From a virus, in IMG/VR virus record IMGVR_UViG_3300033146_001183, positions 1-25,886 of that record: DNA of 25,886 nucleotides; one strand, written 5' to 3'. The position numbers and the translations under genes were made by a program. Positions within the stretch are counted from its first letter, which is position 1. Each line of letters starts with the position of its first letter. Positions 1-6,301 of this stretch are shown here, in pieces. The notes under the pieces were generated by a model, which saw only the letters and a program-made list of their open reading frames with translations, made no database searches and was not told where the DNA came from.

Positions 1-160
1 AGGTGCGCGAAACCACATAGGCTTTAACTCTAATAAAAAATTTAGGTTCTTTTTAGGTGATAGTGGTGGAAATATTTCTGCATTATCTCCTGAAGTAGAT
101 ATATTAAAGTATGGAGCAGGTGGTAAGCTAAGAATGCTTGTTGATGGTTATGGTTGGTAG
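1..160 (+). CDS. C-terminal end of an upstream protein, probably a virion or tail-fibre protein
   Basis: The frame that begins at base 2 is open from the window edge to TAG at 158-160, giving the last 52 residues of a protein whose start lies outside. The piece is rich in Gly, Phe and Asn (GARNHIGFNS near its start, VDGYGW at its end), a composition common in C-terminal domains of phage fibre and baseplate proteins. No family can be assigned from so short a fragment. A terminator-like hairpin at 286-309 closes this unit and a promoter for the next gene follows, so it is probably the last gene of an upstream operon. Being a real coding region is likely from the clean frame; the virion role is only a guess. 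Confidence 0.55.
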   Translation, partial: GARNHIGFNSNKKFRFFLGDSGGNISALSPEVDILKYGAGGKLRMLVDGYGW

Positions 161-194
161 GTTGACTCCAGGGTTTTAATAATAATTCCTTGGT

Positions 195-285
195 GTGAAC
201 TTACTTATGTCAAAAAGTAGTTCACTAAGAACGACATATGTCAAAAAGTCGTTCACTATGAACACCATATGTCAAAAAGGTGTTC
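195..285 (+). repeat. Three tandem hairpins with covarying stems and an identical loop
   Basis: Three units of about 32 nt lie end to end (195-225, 229-254, 260-285). Each has outer strand GAAC pairing with GTTC, then an inner triplet that changes from unit to unit while staying paired: TAC:GTA (with one bulged T), GAC:GTC, ACC:GGT. The 12-nt loop is nearly invariant: TTATGTCAAAAA in unit 1 and ATATGTCAAAAA in units 2 and 3. Conserved loop plus compensatory stem changes points to selection on an RNA (or cruciform) structure, for example three binding sites for one protein. The array abuts the terminator-like hairpin at 286. Confidence 0.8.
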
Positions 286-315
286 GCTCCGGGACTTTGG
301 TCCCGGGGCATTTTA
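286..315 (+). terminator. Terminator-like GC-rich hairpin
   Basis: A 10-bp stem (286-295 pairing with 300-309, core CCGGGAC:GTCCCGG, one G-T pair) closes a TTTG loop. It is by far the most GC-rich stretch of the neighbourhood and is followed by ATTTTAA, a short and imperfect T tract. It lies between the end of the upstream gene and the promoter at 315-335, the expected place for a rho-independent terminator. Confidence 0.65.
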
Positions 316-335
316 ACACTAAAATGTGATATAAT
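315..335 (+). promoter_or_regulatory. Promoter, phage motif with -10 TATAAT
   Basis: TATAAT at 330-335 is preceded by TGTGA and by AACACT starting 15 nt upstream of it. The same arrangement recurs at eight other places in the window. The start codon of the next gene is 17 nt downstream, leaving room for a short leader with GGAGGT. No -35 box is seen. Confidence 0.7.
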
Positions 336-351
336 ACATTTGGAGGTTAAC

Positions 352-597
352 ATGACACAAATTTTAAATGGTGATGGTTTAATAACCAATCATACAGAAA
401 GAACTATTGATGACATAAAGAGAGATTCATACTCACATGCCAGTACTAACGTTGAGATTGGTGCTGATGAATCAATCATTGTCGATTATAAATCACTCGA
501 TGAATTGATCAAGACTTATATTGGTAAAGATGATGACATACTACAATGTGCTGACAGCATAAGAGTTTTTTTGAGGGGTAGAGGTAAAATCATTTGA
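352..597 (+). CDS. Hypothetical 81-residue phage protein
   Basis: Start ATG 352 was chosen because GGAGGT lies at 342-347 and the promoter at 315-335 would be inside any longer frame. The product is a small acidic, soluble protein with no membrane segment, cysteine motif or recognisable domain. The 3' end overlaps the next gene (TTGA overlap at 594-597), so the two are translationally coupled and probably act in the same phase of infection. Function unknown. Confidence 0.75.
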   Translation: MTQILNGDGLITNHTERTIDDIKRDSYSHASTNVEIGADESIIVDYKSLDELIKTYIGKDDDILQCADSIRVFLRGRGKII

Positions 598-1163
598 ACA
601 TTAATGATGTATTTATTAAATATAAGGTTCTATATAACTTCACAAACGGGTTAGATGATTTTAGATTCACATATGGTTTAAAGGATATAAAAAAAATTAA
701 AAAATATCAAGCATTAATTGATTCTGGTGTTGATATAGATGAATTCTTTTATTCTAATTTCGCACTAAGAAAGAGTTTCTGGGTTTGGAATTTTTTAGAT
801 AACAGGTCGATGTATTTTTATAGAAATTTTAATGATATAATAGATAAAAACCAAAAGCGATATATCAAAGAAATTTTAATATCATTAAAACAATTCGAGA
901 AGGTAGAGTCCATTTTGGATTTTGATAATAGGGATGAATTCATGAGGCTATTCCCATTATATTCAGAATGGTTTTGGTCAGTTATATATCCAAATATAAA
1001 AGAGTTGGTGTTATCATTTGATGATTCATGGGTATTAGAGAATACAGATTATAGTAATGTGAAAGAATTAATAAATAAACTCACGAGATTGAATTTGCTA
1101 GTTAAACGAATGGTTGGGTATGATAAATTAAAAAATAGAATAGATTCAGTAGTTAATAAATGA
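594..1163 (+). CDS. Hypothetical 189-residue protein, TTG start
   Basis: The frame begins with TTG at 594 overlapping the TGA of the previous gene. AGAGGT lies about 8 nt upstream and no ATG occurs in frame for the first 70 residues or so, so TTG is the likely start. The protein is rich in aromatic and basic residues (SFWVWNFLDNRSMYFYR in the middle) and looks like an all-helical soluble protein. No motif is recognised. A promoter for the next gene begins in its last codons. Confidence 0.7.
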   Translation: MNINDVFIKYKVLYNFTNGLDDFRFTYGLKDIKKIKKYQALIDSGVDIDEFFYSNFALRKSFWVWNFLDNRSMYFYRNFNDIIDKNQKRYIKEILISLKQFEKVESILDFDNRDEFMRLFPLYSEWFWSVIYPNIKELVLSFDDSWVLENTDYSNVKELINKLTRLNLLVKRMVGYDKLKNRIDSVVNK

Positions 1164-1182
1164 TACCATTTTATGGTATAAT
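1162..1182 (+). promoter_or_regulatory. Promoter, phage motif overlapping the end of the previous gene
   Basis: TATAAT at 1177-1182 with TATGG directly before it, and GATAC 15 nt upstream. ATACC (1163-1167) and GGTAT (1175-1179) form an inverted repeat across the element. The next start codon is at 1208. Confidence 0.65.
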
Positions 1183-1207
1183 TATTCCATGCGCTTGGGG
1201 GTGTAAA

Positions 1208-1873
1208 ATGAGATTAGAAAGTAAGATTTATTTTAGAACTAATATTATGAGAGAGATTATAATGTTCTCTGTGTTTTTAGTATTTATATTAGGGTTTATT
1301 ATTGTTGAAGTGTCAACGATGAAAGAACAGATAATAATGAAGAATAAACAGATAGCAGTTTTGGGTGAACAGTTGAGATCTTCAGAATTTAAAAGACAGG
1401 ATGTTGAGATTGAGCTATCTAAGATTGAGAAGTTAGAGGCTAAGGGTAGGTTTAAAAATGAGATATATGATAATGTGAGTGGTGAGTTTGGTAGTATATT
1501 AGATGTTGTATACGATAAGAGTTCTAAATACGGAGTAGACCCATATACGATATTAGGTATAATTAAAGCTGAATCAAATTATGATAGAAAAGCTCTTTCA
1601 ACAACTAAAACTGGCAAACCTATAGCATATGGACTGATGCAGATAAATCTAAGTGTATGGCGAGGTTCTATGGGTTTAGATGAGGGTATGATATATAATA
1701 TACCATATAATATAGAAGCTGGTATAAAGATATTCAAATATTATTTAGGTAGAGCAAAAGGTGATGTAAACAAAGCTTTATTCTTTTATAATAATGGTGA
1801 AGGTGGAGTTTATAATAATCGTAAATATAGTCCTAAAGTATCTGCATTCGCAATTGGGTATAAAACAAGATGA
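1208..1873 (+). CDS. Membrane-anchored lytic transglycosylase (SLT domain)
   Basis: Predicted 221-residue peptidoglycan-cleaving enzyme. A basic N-terminus is followed by one hydrophobic segment (about residues 17-35) and a short coiled coil (about 40-75), then a C-terminal SLT/goose-lysozyme-type domain. The family signatures are present in order: catalytic Glu122 in KAESNYD, GLMQI at 142-146, NIEAGIKIF, and ALFFYNNG. Family enzymes cut the MurNAc-GlcNAc bond with formation of 1,6-anhydro-MurNAc. The anchor suggests it sits at the inner membrane facing the periplasm and helps lysis or DNA entry. ATG 1208 was chosen over 1160 because the promoter at 1162-1182 and the G-rich site at 1197-1202 lie between. 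It overlaps the next gene by 4 nt. Confidence 0.88.
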   Translation: MRLESKIYFRTNIMREIIMFSVFLVFILGFIIVEVSTMKEQIIMKNKQIAVLGEQLRSSEFKRQDVEIELSKIEKLEAKGRFKNEIYDNVSGEFGSILDVVYDKSSKYGVDPYTILGIIKAESNYDRKALSTTKTGKPIAYGLMQINLSVWRGSMGLDEGMIYNIPYNIEAGIKIFKYYLGRAKGDVNKALFFYNNGEGGVYNNRKYSPKVSAFAIGYKTR

Positions 1874-2265
1874 ATATTATAAAATTTAGTAATTTTGTTG
1901 TTAGATTTAAAGACATAAATTCAATTTTAATATACTTTTCACAAGATAATTACTTGATAATGAGATTGGTCTGTGATGGTATAACACATGAAGAGGGGTT
2001 TCATTATCCAAATTACAATGTTACGGACCAAATGATATTAAGAGAGTTTATAGTCAACTCGGTGATTCATACATTTATGAATACTAAGGTTGCTAAGAAT
2101 AAGATATTAGAGATAGATAGTATTCTGTTAGGTTACGATAATATGAAGTTAGAAATGACATATTCTGAGATAATGGATGAATTGGAGCTGTATAGTTTGA
2201 AAGATTCTATACTAGATAATGTAAATGTTTATACTATTAACAACGAAAGTGAAGTAATACATTGA
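1870..2265 (+). CDS. Hypothetical 131-residue protein
   Basis: Starts at ATG 1870 overlapping the TGA of the transglycosylase gene (ATGA), so it is co-transcribed and coupled to it. The protein is mixed alpha/beta in appearance, acidic, without membrane segments or cysteine motifs. No family recognised. It ends just before a new promoter, so the transglycosylase and this gene form a two-gene unit. Confidence 0.75.
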   Translation: MNIIKFSNFVVRFKDINSILIYFSQDNYLIMRLVCDGITHEEGFHYPNYNVTDQMILREFIVNSVIHTFMNTKVAKNKILEIDSILLGYDNMKLEMTYSEIMDELELYSLKDSILDNVNVYTINNESEVIH

Positions 2266-2270
2266 TTTAT

Positions 2271-2291
2271 TATACTATTTTATGGTATAAT
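2271..2291 (+). promoter_or_regulatory. Promoter, phage motif
   Basis: TATAAT at 2286-2291 preceded by TTATGG, with TATAC starting 15 nt upstream. TTATAC and GTATAA form an inverted repeat around the centre. AAGGAG and ATG 2310 follow at normal distance. Confidence 0.7.
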
Positions 2292-2309
2292 ATAATATAA
2301 GGAGAAATC

Positions 2310-2639
2310 ATGAATGAAAAAGTAAGATTGGTTATTGATGTTTTAGAGGAACAACACAAGGATATAATAGAAAGAATTTCAGTACTTGAAGATAAACAAA
2401 ATGATAATGATACAGTTTTGGATAATATTTTAGTAGATCTAAAATTTAAAGGTTATAGTATTGATGGTGATACATCAAAAAATGTATATCAAATTAGAGA
2501 TGAAATGTATATCGGTAATATGGCTATAACAGAAGTTGCATATTCATGCCCTAATTGTAATAATGTTACATTTAAAGGTTCCAACTACTGTCAACAATGT
2601 GGGGTAAAATTAGTTTTTGCGGTTGATAACAATGAATAG
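2310..2639 (+). CDS. Coiled-coil protein with C-terminal zinc ribbon
   Basis: A 109-residue protein starting at ATG 2310 behind AAGGAG. The first 45 residues look like an amphipathic helix or coiled coil. The C-terminus carries a four-cysteine zinc ribbon: CPNC, eleven residues, CQQC. Such small ribbon proteins in phages often bind nucleic acid or host polymerase, but nothing shows which applies here. It overlaps the start of the RNase H gene by 8 nt, suggesting co-expression with replication functions. Confidence 0.78.
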   Translation: MNEKVRLVIDVLEEQHKDIIERISVLEDKQNDNDTVLDNILVDLKFKGYSIDGDTSKNVYQIRDEMYIGNMAITEVAYSCPNCNNVTFKGSNYCQQCGVKLVFAVDNNE

Positions 2640-3531
2640 ATTGGTATTGGTAGACACAAACAATCTGTTATATATATCAACATTTTCGAAAACGAACGCC
2701 GATAAATATAACAACTATGAAGATATAACTATAGATGATGTAGATAAAATATACAGAGATGTTCTAAGTACTGTAATATTCAAATATTTCAATATCATAG
2801 AATATAACGAAGGCCACACAGAGGTATTATATGCAAAGGATGCTTATAAAGTGTGGAGAAGGTCTAGAATATTTAACGAATATAAAGCACAACGGGTTAA
2901 GAACCGTAATAATGGGAATATAGACTTTAAAATTTTATATAAAGTATTCGATAAAGTATGGGATACAATAAGCGGTTTATTACCTGCTAGATTTATACAT
3001 ACAGAGAACGCTGAAGCTGATGATGTAATAACAAGAACAATTAAAAAAGAATACGACAAATATGATAAATTCCAAATTATATCAACAGATGGTGATTTTG
3101 TACAATTATTAAAAAATGATAAAGTTGAACTATATAATCCATCTAGATTTGAGTTCGTTGTTGTTGATAATCCAAATTATGAACTGTTTGTAAAAATAAT
3201 AAAAGGTGATAGAAGCGATTGGATACCATCGATATACTCACAGTCTAGGGGTGAAAGGCAAAAACCAGTTAGGACTAAAGATCTTATAGAATGGTTCAAC
3301 AACCCTGGTGATTTCTCTAAGTACATGAAAGAACAGAGTAAAGATGTTAAGAAATATTTCATCAGAAACAAAAAATTAGTTGATTTAGAACTTATTCCTG
3401 ATGATATAAATGATGAAATAGATGTAGAATTAAAGAATAAGCCAGTAGAATTCAATCTCTCAAATTTTTTAAAAATCGCAGAGAGAGAAGATATCGAATT
3501 TATGGCTGAAAGATTGGAGTTAATAGGATGA
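2632..3531 (+). CDS. rnh: RNase H-like 5'-3' exonuclease (T4 Rnh / FEN family)
   Basis: Predicted 299-residue 5' nuclease, close to the 305 of T4 RNase H, which removes RNA primers from lagging-strand fragments. Metal-binding signatures are in the right order: VLVDTNN at the N-terminus (Asp8), a basic helical-arch region KDAYKVWRRSRIFNEYKAQR, EAEADD (Asp130, Asp131), STDGDF (Asp153, Asp155) and KGDRSDW (Asp193, Asp196), followed by a helix-hairpin-helix-like stretch. ATG 2632 was chosen over the TTG at 2617, because VLVDTNN then lies at the expected distance from the start; no strong Shine-Dalgarno is visible, consistent with coupling to the overlapping upstream gene. The UvsY-like gene follows with a 4-nt overlap. 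Confidence 0.9.
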   Translation: MNRLVLVDTNNLLYISTFSKTNADKYNNYEDITIDDVDKIYRDVLSTVIFKYFNIIEYNEGHTEVLYAKDAYKVWRRSRIFNEYKAQRVKNRNNGNIDFKILYKVFDKVWDTISGLLPARFIHTENAEADDVITRTIKKEYDKYDKFQIISTDGDFVQLLKNDKVELYNPSRFEFVVVDNPNYELFVKIIKGDRSDWIPSIYSQSRGERQKPVRTKDLIEWFNNPGDFSKYMKEQSKDVKKYFIRNKKLVDLELIPDDINDEIDVELKNKPVEFNLSNFLKIAEREDIEFMAERLELIG

Positions 3532-3950
3532 ATAAAGAACTTAAAAAAATCGAAACTGATATAATAGAAGAAATCAAATCCGTCGCAAATACGAAAAGTT
3601 CGAACCCGTTGTTGAGGTTAGAATCTAATTCTGATAAAGCATTAAGATATTCAGGTGTTTTGTATCTAGTAAAAAAGAAGATGCATGGGTTATCTAAGAT
3701 TGAAAAGATTAAATATAATGAATTATTTAAGAAATTTAGATATGATACCAGTTATCTAGCGACAAAACGAGCTGAAATAGAAAGTTTCATATTCAGAGAT
3801 TTGAAATATATGGACATGAAAAATGATCTCAATGAAATTAAAAATCTTGTTGAGTTATTAGAGAATACAGTTAAGATATACCAAGATAAAGAATATAGTG
3901 ATAGATTGTTGGCTAAGGCTTTTATCGAAGGTATAGATTATAAGGATTAA
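3528..3950 (+). CDS. Probable UvsY-like recombination mediator
   Basis: A 140-residue, helical, charged protein overlapping the RNase H gene by 4 nt. T4 UvsY is 137 residues and loads UvsX recombinase onto gp32-coated single-stranded DNA. The resemblance is one of architecture: an N-terminal acidic/basic helix, a central K-rich helix pair, then EIESFIFRDLKYMDM and a C-terminal run LVELLENTVKIYQDKEYSDR ending in AFIEGIDYKD, which matches the UvsY pattern of a long helix followed by an R-x-F/Y...I...F-G end. This is inference from pattern and neighbourhood, not a sequence match that can be proved here. Otherwise it is an unknown helical protein. Confidence 0.55.
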   Translation: MNKELKKIETDIIEEIKSVANTKSSNPLLRLESNSDKALRYSGVLYLVKKKMHGLSKIEKIKYNELFKKFRYDTSYLATKRAEIESFIFRDLKYMDMKNDLNEIKNLVELLENTVKIYQDKEYSDRLLAKAFIEGIDYKD

Positions 3951-3952
3951 TT

Positions 3953-4327
3953 ATGGGGCAGTTTAAATACGAAGTATCTAGAAGTGATAATGGTAAGTTC
4001 TTATTACATACATCTGATTCATTAACTGTATATGATACAGAATCTGACGTCAAAATAGCATTAAATAAGAAATTCGAGGAATTTAATGATAATAGGATGT
4101 ATGATGGTTATGATTATCAAGATCCTTTACTTGATGTAGGTAGGTATGAATCTATTAATCTAAGGTTTAGAAAAACAACAGATGGTAATATTATGTTTTT
4201 ATACAACGACGAATCGATGTATATATTGAATGATGTTGTAGATGTGGCAGATAAAGTGAGAAGTTTAATTTTAGAGAATGGTTTGAAAGATAAACTTGGG
4301 GTTAATAATGAAAAAGAGAATAAATAG
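3953..4327 (+). CDS. Hypothetical 124-residue protein
   Basis: Starts at ATG 3953 only two bases after the stop of the UvsY-like gene, with a weak GGA upstream, so coupled translation is likely. The protein has repeated beta-like stretches (FKYEVSRSDNGKFLLHTSD, LRFRKTTDGNIMFLYNDESM) that look like two copies of one sheet element. No motif recognised. Its 3' end overlaps the next gene by 20 nt. Confidence 0.72.
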   Translation: MGQFKYEVSRSDNGKFLLHTSDSLTVYDTESDVKIALNKKFEEFNDNRMYDGYDYQDPLLDVGRYESINLRFRKTTDGNIMFLYNDESMYILNDVVDVADKVRSLILENGLKDKLGVNNEKENK

Positions 4328-4787
4328 TAAGGCTAAGGGTAATAATGCAGAGAGAGCAGTAGTTAAGATATTGAACGAGTATTTCAACACAGATAGATTC
4401 AAAAAAGTTCCACAATCTGGAGCTTTTGGGACAATACACTCAAAGTCATTATCTAAAACCGAAGCACAAGTATTCATTGGTGATATTATAACACCAGAGG
4501 AATTTCCATTCATATTAGAAGTTAAACATTATAAAGATGTAGATATGTGGAAAATATTCGAAACTGGTGAAACACAGTGGGATGAGCAATTAGAAGAAGA
4601 GGAACTTAACTTAGAAAAATCAGGTAAGAAAGGAGTTGTCTTAGTATTCAAAAAGAACAACAGGAAATTCATAGCAATGTTTAAGAAAGATCTATTGGAT
4701 ATTAAAACATATCCGAAAATGGAATTCGAAGACAAGATTGCAGTACCATTTACAGACTTTCTTACATGTATAAAGGAGATGGAATAA
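4308..4787 (+). CDS. PD-(D/E)XK nuclease, Hjc-type Holliday junction resolvase-like
   Basis: Predicted 159-residue nuclease. The N-terminus KAKGNNAERAVVKIL carries the Lys-Gly...Glu signature of Hjc/PDDEXK enzymes; VPQSGAFG follows (Ser-Gly motif), then GDII with the metal-binding Asp and FILEVKHYKDV with Glu-x-Lys. Family members cut branched DNA such as Holliday junctions, which would fit the neighbouring RNase H and UvsY-like genes. ATG 4308 is preferred over TTG 4296 because GGGG at 4298-4301 is correctly spaced from it. A restriction-like or other PDDEXK role cannot be excluded. Confidence 0.75.
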   Translation: MKKRINSKAKGNNAERAVVKILNEYFNTDRFKKVPQSGAFGTIHSKSLSKTEAQVFIGDIITPEEFPFILEVKHYKDVDMWKIFETGETQWDEQLEEEELNLEKSGKKGVVLVFKKNNRKFIAMFKKDLLDIKTYPKMEFEDKIAVPFTDFLTCIKEME

Positions 4788-4936
4788 TGACAAAAACAAT
4801 TACAATCTCAAACAAGAAGAATATGGTTTATAACAAACCAGAAGTTAAAATGTTTAAAAACACTACTTATATTGTATATCAAGAAGGTGATGATATTATT
4901 TTAAGTAAGTTTGAAGATGGTAAAGTGGGCATCTGA
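4787..4936 (+). CDS. Small hypothetical protein, 49 residues
   Basis: ATG 4787 overlaps the TAA of the nuclease gene and is preceded by AAAGGAGATGGA at good spacing. The frame runs to TGA at 4934-4936. The peptide begins MTKTITISNKKNM and is basic then acidic, with no recognised motif. Short beta-strand repeats such as TTYIVYQEGDDI suggest a folded mini-domain. Support comes from the strong ribosome binding site and the tight packing with its neighbours. Confidence 0.6.
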   Translation: MTKTITISNKKNMVYNKPEVKMFKNTTYIVYQEGDDIILSKFEDGKVGI

Positions 4937-4997
4937 TAATAAATGGATAATTATTGCATTCGTATTAACATTTATGTTAGGCGCAATTATATTCTAA
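4917..4997 (+). CDS. Tiny single-span membrane protein, 26 residues
   Basis: A frame from ATG 4917 to TAA 4995-4997 overlaps the end of the 49-residue gene in another frame. It encodes MVKWASDNKW followed by an uninterrupted hydrophobic stretch of about 16 residues ending in GAIIF, a classic short membrane segment with a positive N-terminus. The Shine-Dalgarno is weak (TTGAAG), so translation may depend on coupling. The function is unknown; a lysis or host-membrane role is possible. Confidence 0.45.
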   Translation: MVKWASDNKWIIIAFVLTFMLGAIIF

Positions 4998-5008
4998 TGG
5001 GGGCAACA

Positions 5009-5611
5009 ATGAATTCATACATTAAACATTTTAGAAATGAAATCGAAATATTAAAAAAAGTAGGGGATTTTGATGATTGGGTGGTGAGAGACTTCATTAA
5101 AAACATAGAAGATATTACAGAGGTGTTCGCTAACCAGGGTCACTCAGGAAGTTCAGCACCATTTTATTCATCTGCATTAGCTGAGACAATAAAGAGGGTT
5201 TTAGGTTTCGATATAATAACACCCCTAACGGGTAAAGATGGAGAATGGGGTGAACAAATATCAAATGACGGTACACTACAGAATAAGAGACTATCGTCAG
5301 TATTTAAAGGTGATAAAGGTTCGTACTACTTAGATGCTATAGTCTGGAAGGATGGTGATTTCACATATACAGGTAAAGTTGAAGAAATTAGAAGTAGACA
5401 ATACATAAAATACCCGTTCATGCCAAAAACATTCTATATAGATGTAGTCAGAATATATGGAACAAAAGAAGAATTTATAAAGAACAATCTAGATTACTAT
5501 GAGGACTTTAAGAAAGGTGAGGATGGTGAAATAATAGAACAATACTACAGGACAGAAATAAAAGATAGAAGACAATTAGATGAAGTTGCAAAATATTACA
5601 ATAATGATTAA
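5009..5611 (+). CDS. Conserved phage protein of unknown function (GHSG...PLTG type)
   Basis: A 200-residue protein. ATG 5009 has GGGGG at 4999-5003; the longer frame from 4943 would lack a ribosome site. The sequence NQGHSGSSAPFY, LTGKDGEWGE, QNKRLSSVFK, YYLDAIVWKDG, SRQYIKYPFMPKTFYIDV resembles a family I recall as common in large phages and annotated only as conserved hypothetical. The invariant His-Ser-Gly, Asp-Glu-Trp and Lys/Arg residues look like an active site, but no reaction is known to me. It follows the small genes of the nuclease unit closely. Confidence 0.8.
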   Translation: MNSYIKHFRNEIEILKKVGDFDDWVVRDFIKNIEDITEVFANQGHSGSSAPFYSSALAETIKRVLGFDIITPLTGKDGEWGEQISNDGTLQNKRLSSVFKGDKGSYYLDAIVWKDGDFTYTGKVEEIRSRQYIKYPFMPKTFYIDVVRIYGTKEEFIKNNLDYYEDFKKGEDGEIIEQYYRTEIKDRRQLDEVAKYYNND

Positions 5612-5643
5612 TATATTCTCAAAAATAAAATAAGGAGATGATA

Positions 5644-6291
5644 ATGAAATTGGATACAAGTAAGATACTATCGGTGTTGATGATAGCAATATTAATACTT
5701 TTCTTTTTTAATCAAATGGACAGTAACGGTAAAAAGGATAAAGAAATTAACGAATTGATGAAGTCTGTCCGGGAACTAAAAGAGAAAGATTATAATAAAA
5801 AGATAGACACCATAATAGAGAATATAAAAATTATGGATAACAAAATAATTGATAATAATAAAGCAATTGATAAATATGATAAAAAAATAGATAAACTGTT
5901 CAAGAAAGCAAATAATATTACATTTAAAAGTGTAAAAGAATTAAGAGATGAATTTGGGAAAAAAGATATACCGGTAGGAGTTGCTCTAGATAATTTGGAC
6001 GACTGCAATGAGAAAGTCCTGACCCTAGGGGAACTATCACTATCACAACGATCACAAATAAAACTGTTCGAAAAAAATGAAGTTAACTTTAACCTAACTA
6101 TAGAAGCATATCAAAAAATAACAGAAACTTGCGAAACTGATAGAGAAAACAAAATTAACATAATTGCAAACATTCAAACCCGTTTGGATGATAAGATAAG
6201 AGCCGTTAACTTTTGGAAACCAATTGCTATCGGTGGGGTTGCTACAACTGTTATTGTAGCTATTGTGTCTATTTTAAGTAAAAGTAACTAA
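5644..6291 (+). CDS. Two-membrane-segment coiled-coil protein
   Basis: A 215-residue protein with a hydrophobic segment near the N-terminus (about residues 9-22, ILSVLMIAILILFFF), a long highly charged coiled coil (about 30-190), and a second hydrophobic segment near the C-terminus (about 192-211, IAIGGVATTVIVAIVSIL). Two cysteines lie in the coiled-coil part. Both ends in the membrane with a rod between them resembles some phage spanin-like or superinfection-related proteins, but no homology is visible. ATG 5644 lies 6 nt after GGAG, while ATG 5638 touches it, so 5644 is preferred. The RNR gene follows after its own AAGGAG. Confidence 0.7.
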   Translation: MKLDTSKILSVLMIAILILFFFNQMDSNGKKDKEINELMKSVRELKEKDYNKKIDTIIENIKIMDNKIIDNNKAIDKYDKKIDKLFKKANNITFKSVKELRDEFGKKDIPVGVALDNLDDCNEKVLTLGELSLSQRSQIKLFEKNEVNFNLTIEAYQKITETCETDRENKINIIANIQTRLDDKIRAVNFWKPIAIGGVATTVIVAIVSILSKSN

Positions 6292-6301
6292 GGAGAAATG
6301 A

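Noticed and set aside
2844-3455. Minus-strand reading frames opposite the RNase H gene
   Set aside because: They mirror a well-supported gene, lack ribosome sites and encode low-complexity Ser/Leu-rich sequence.
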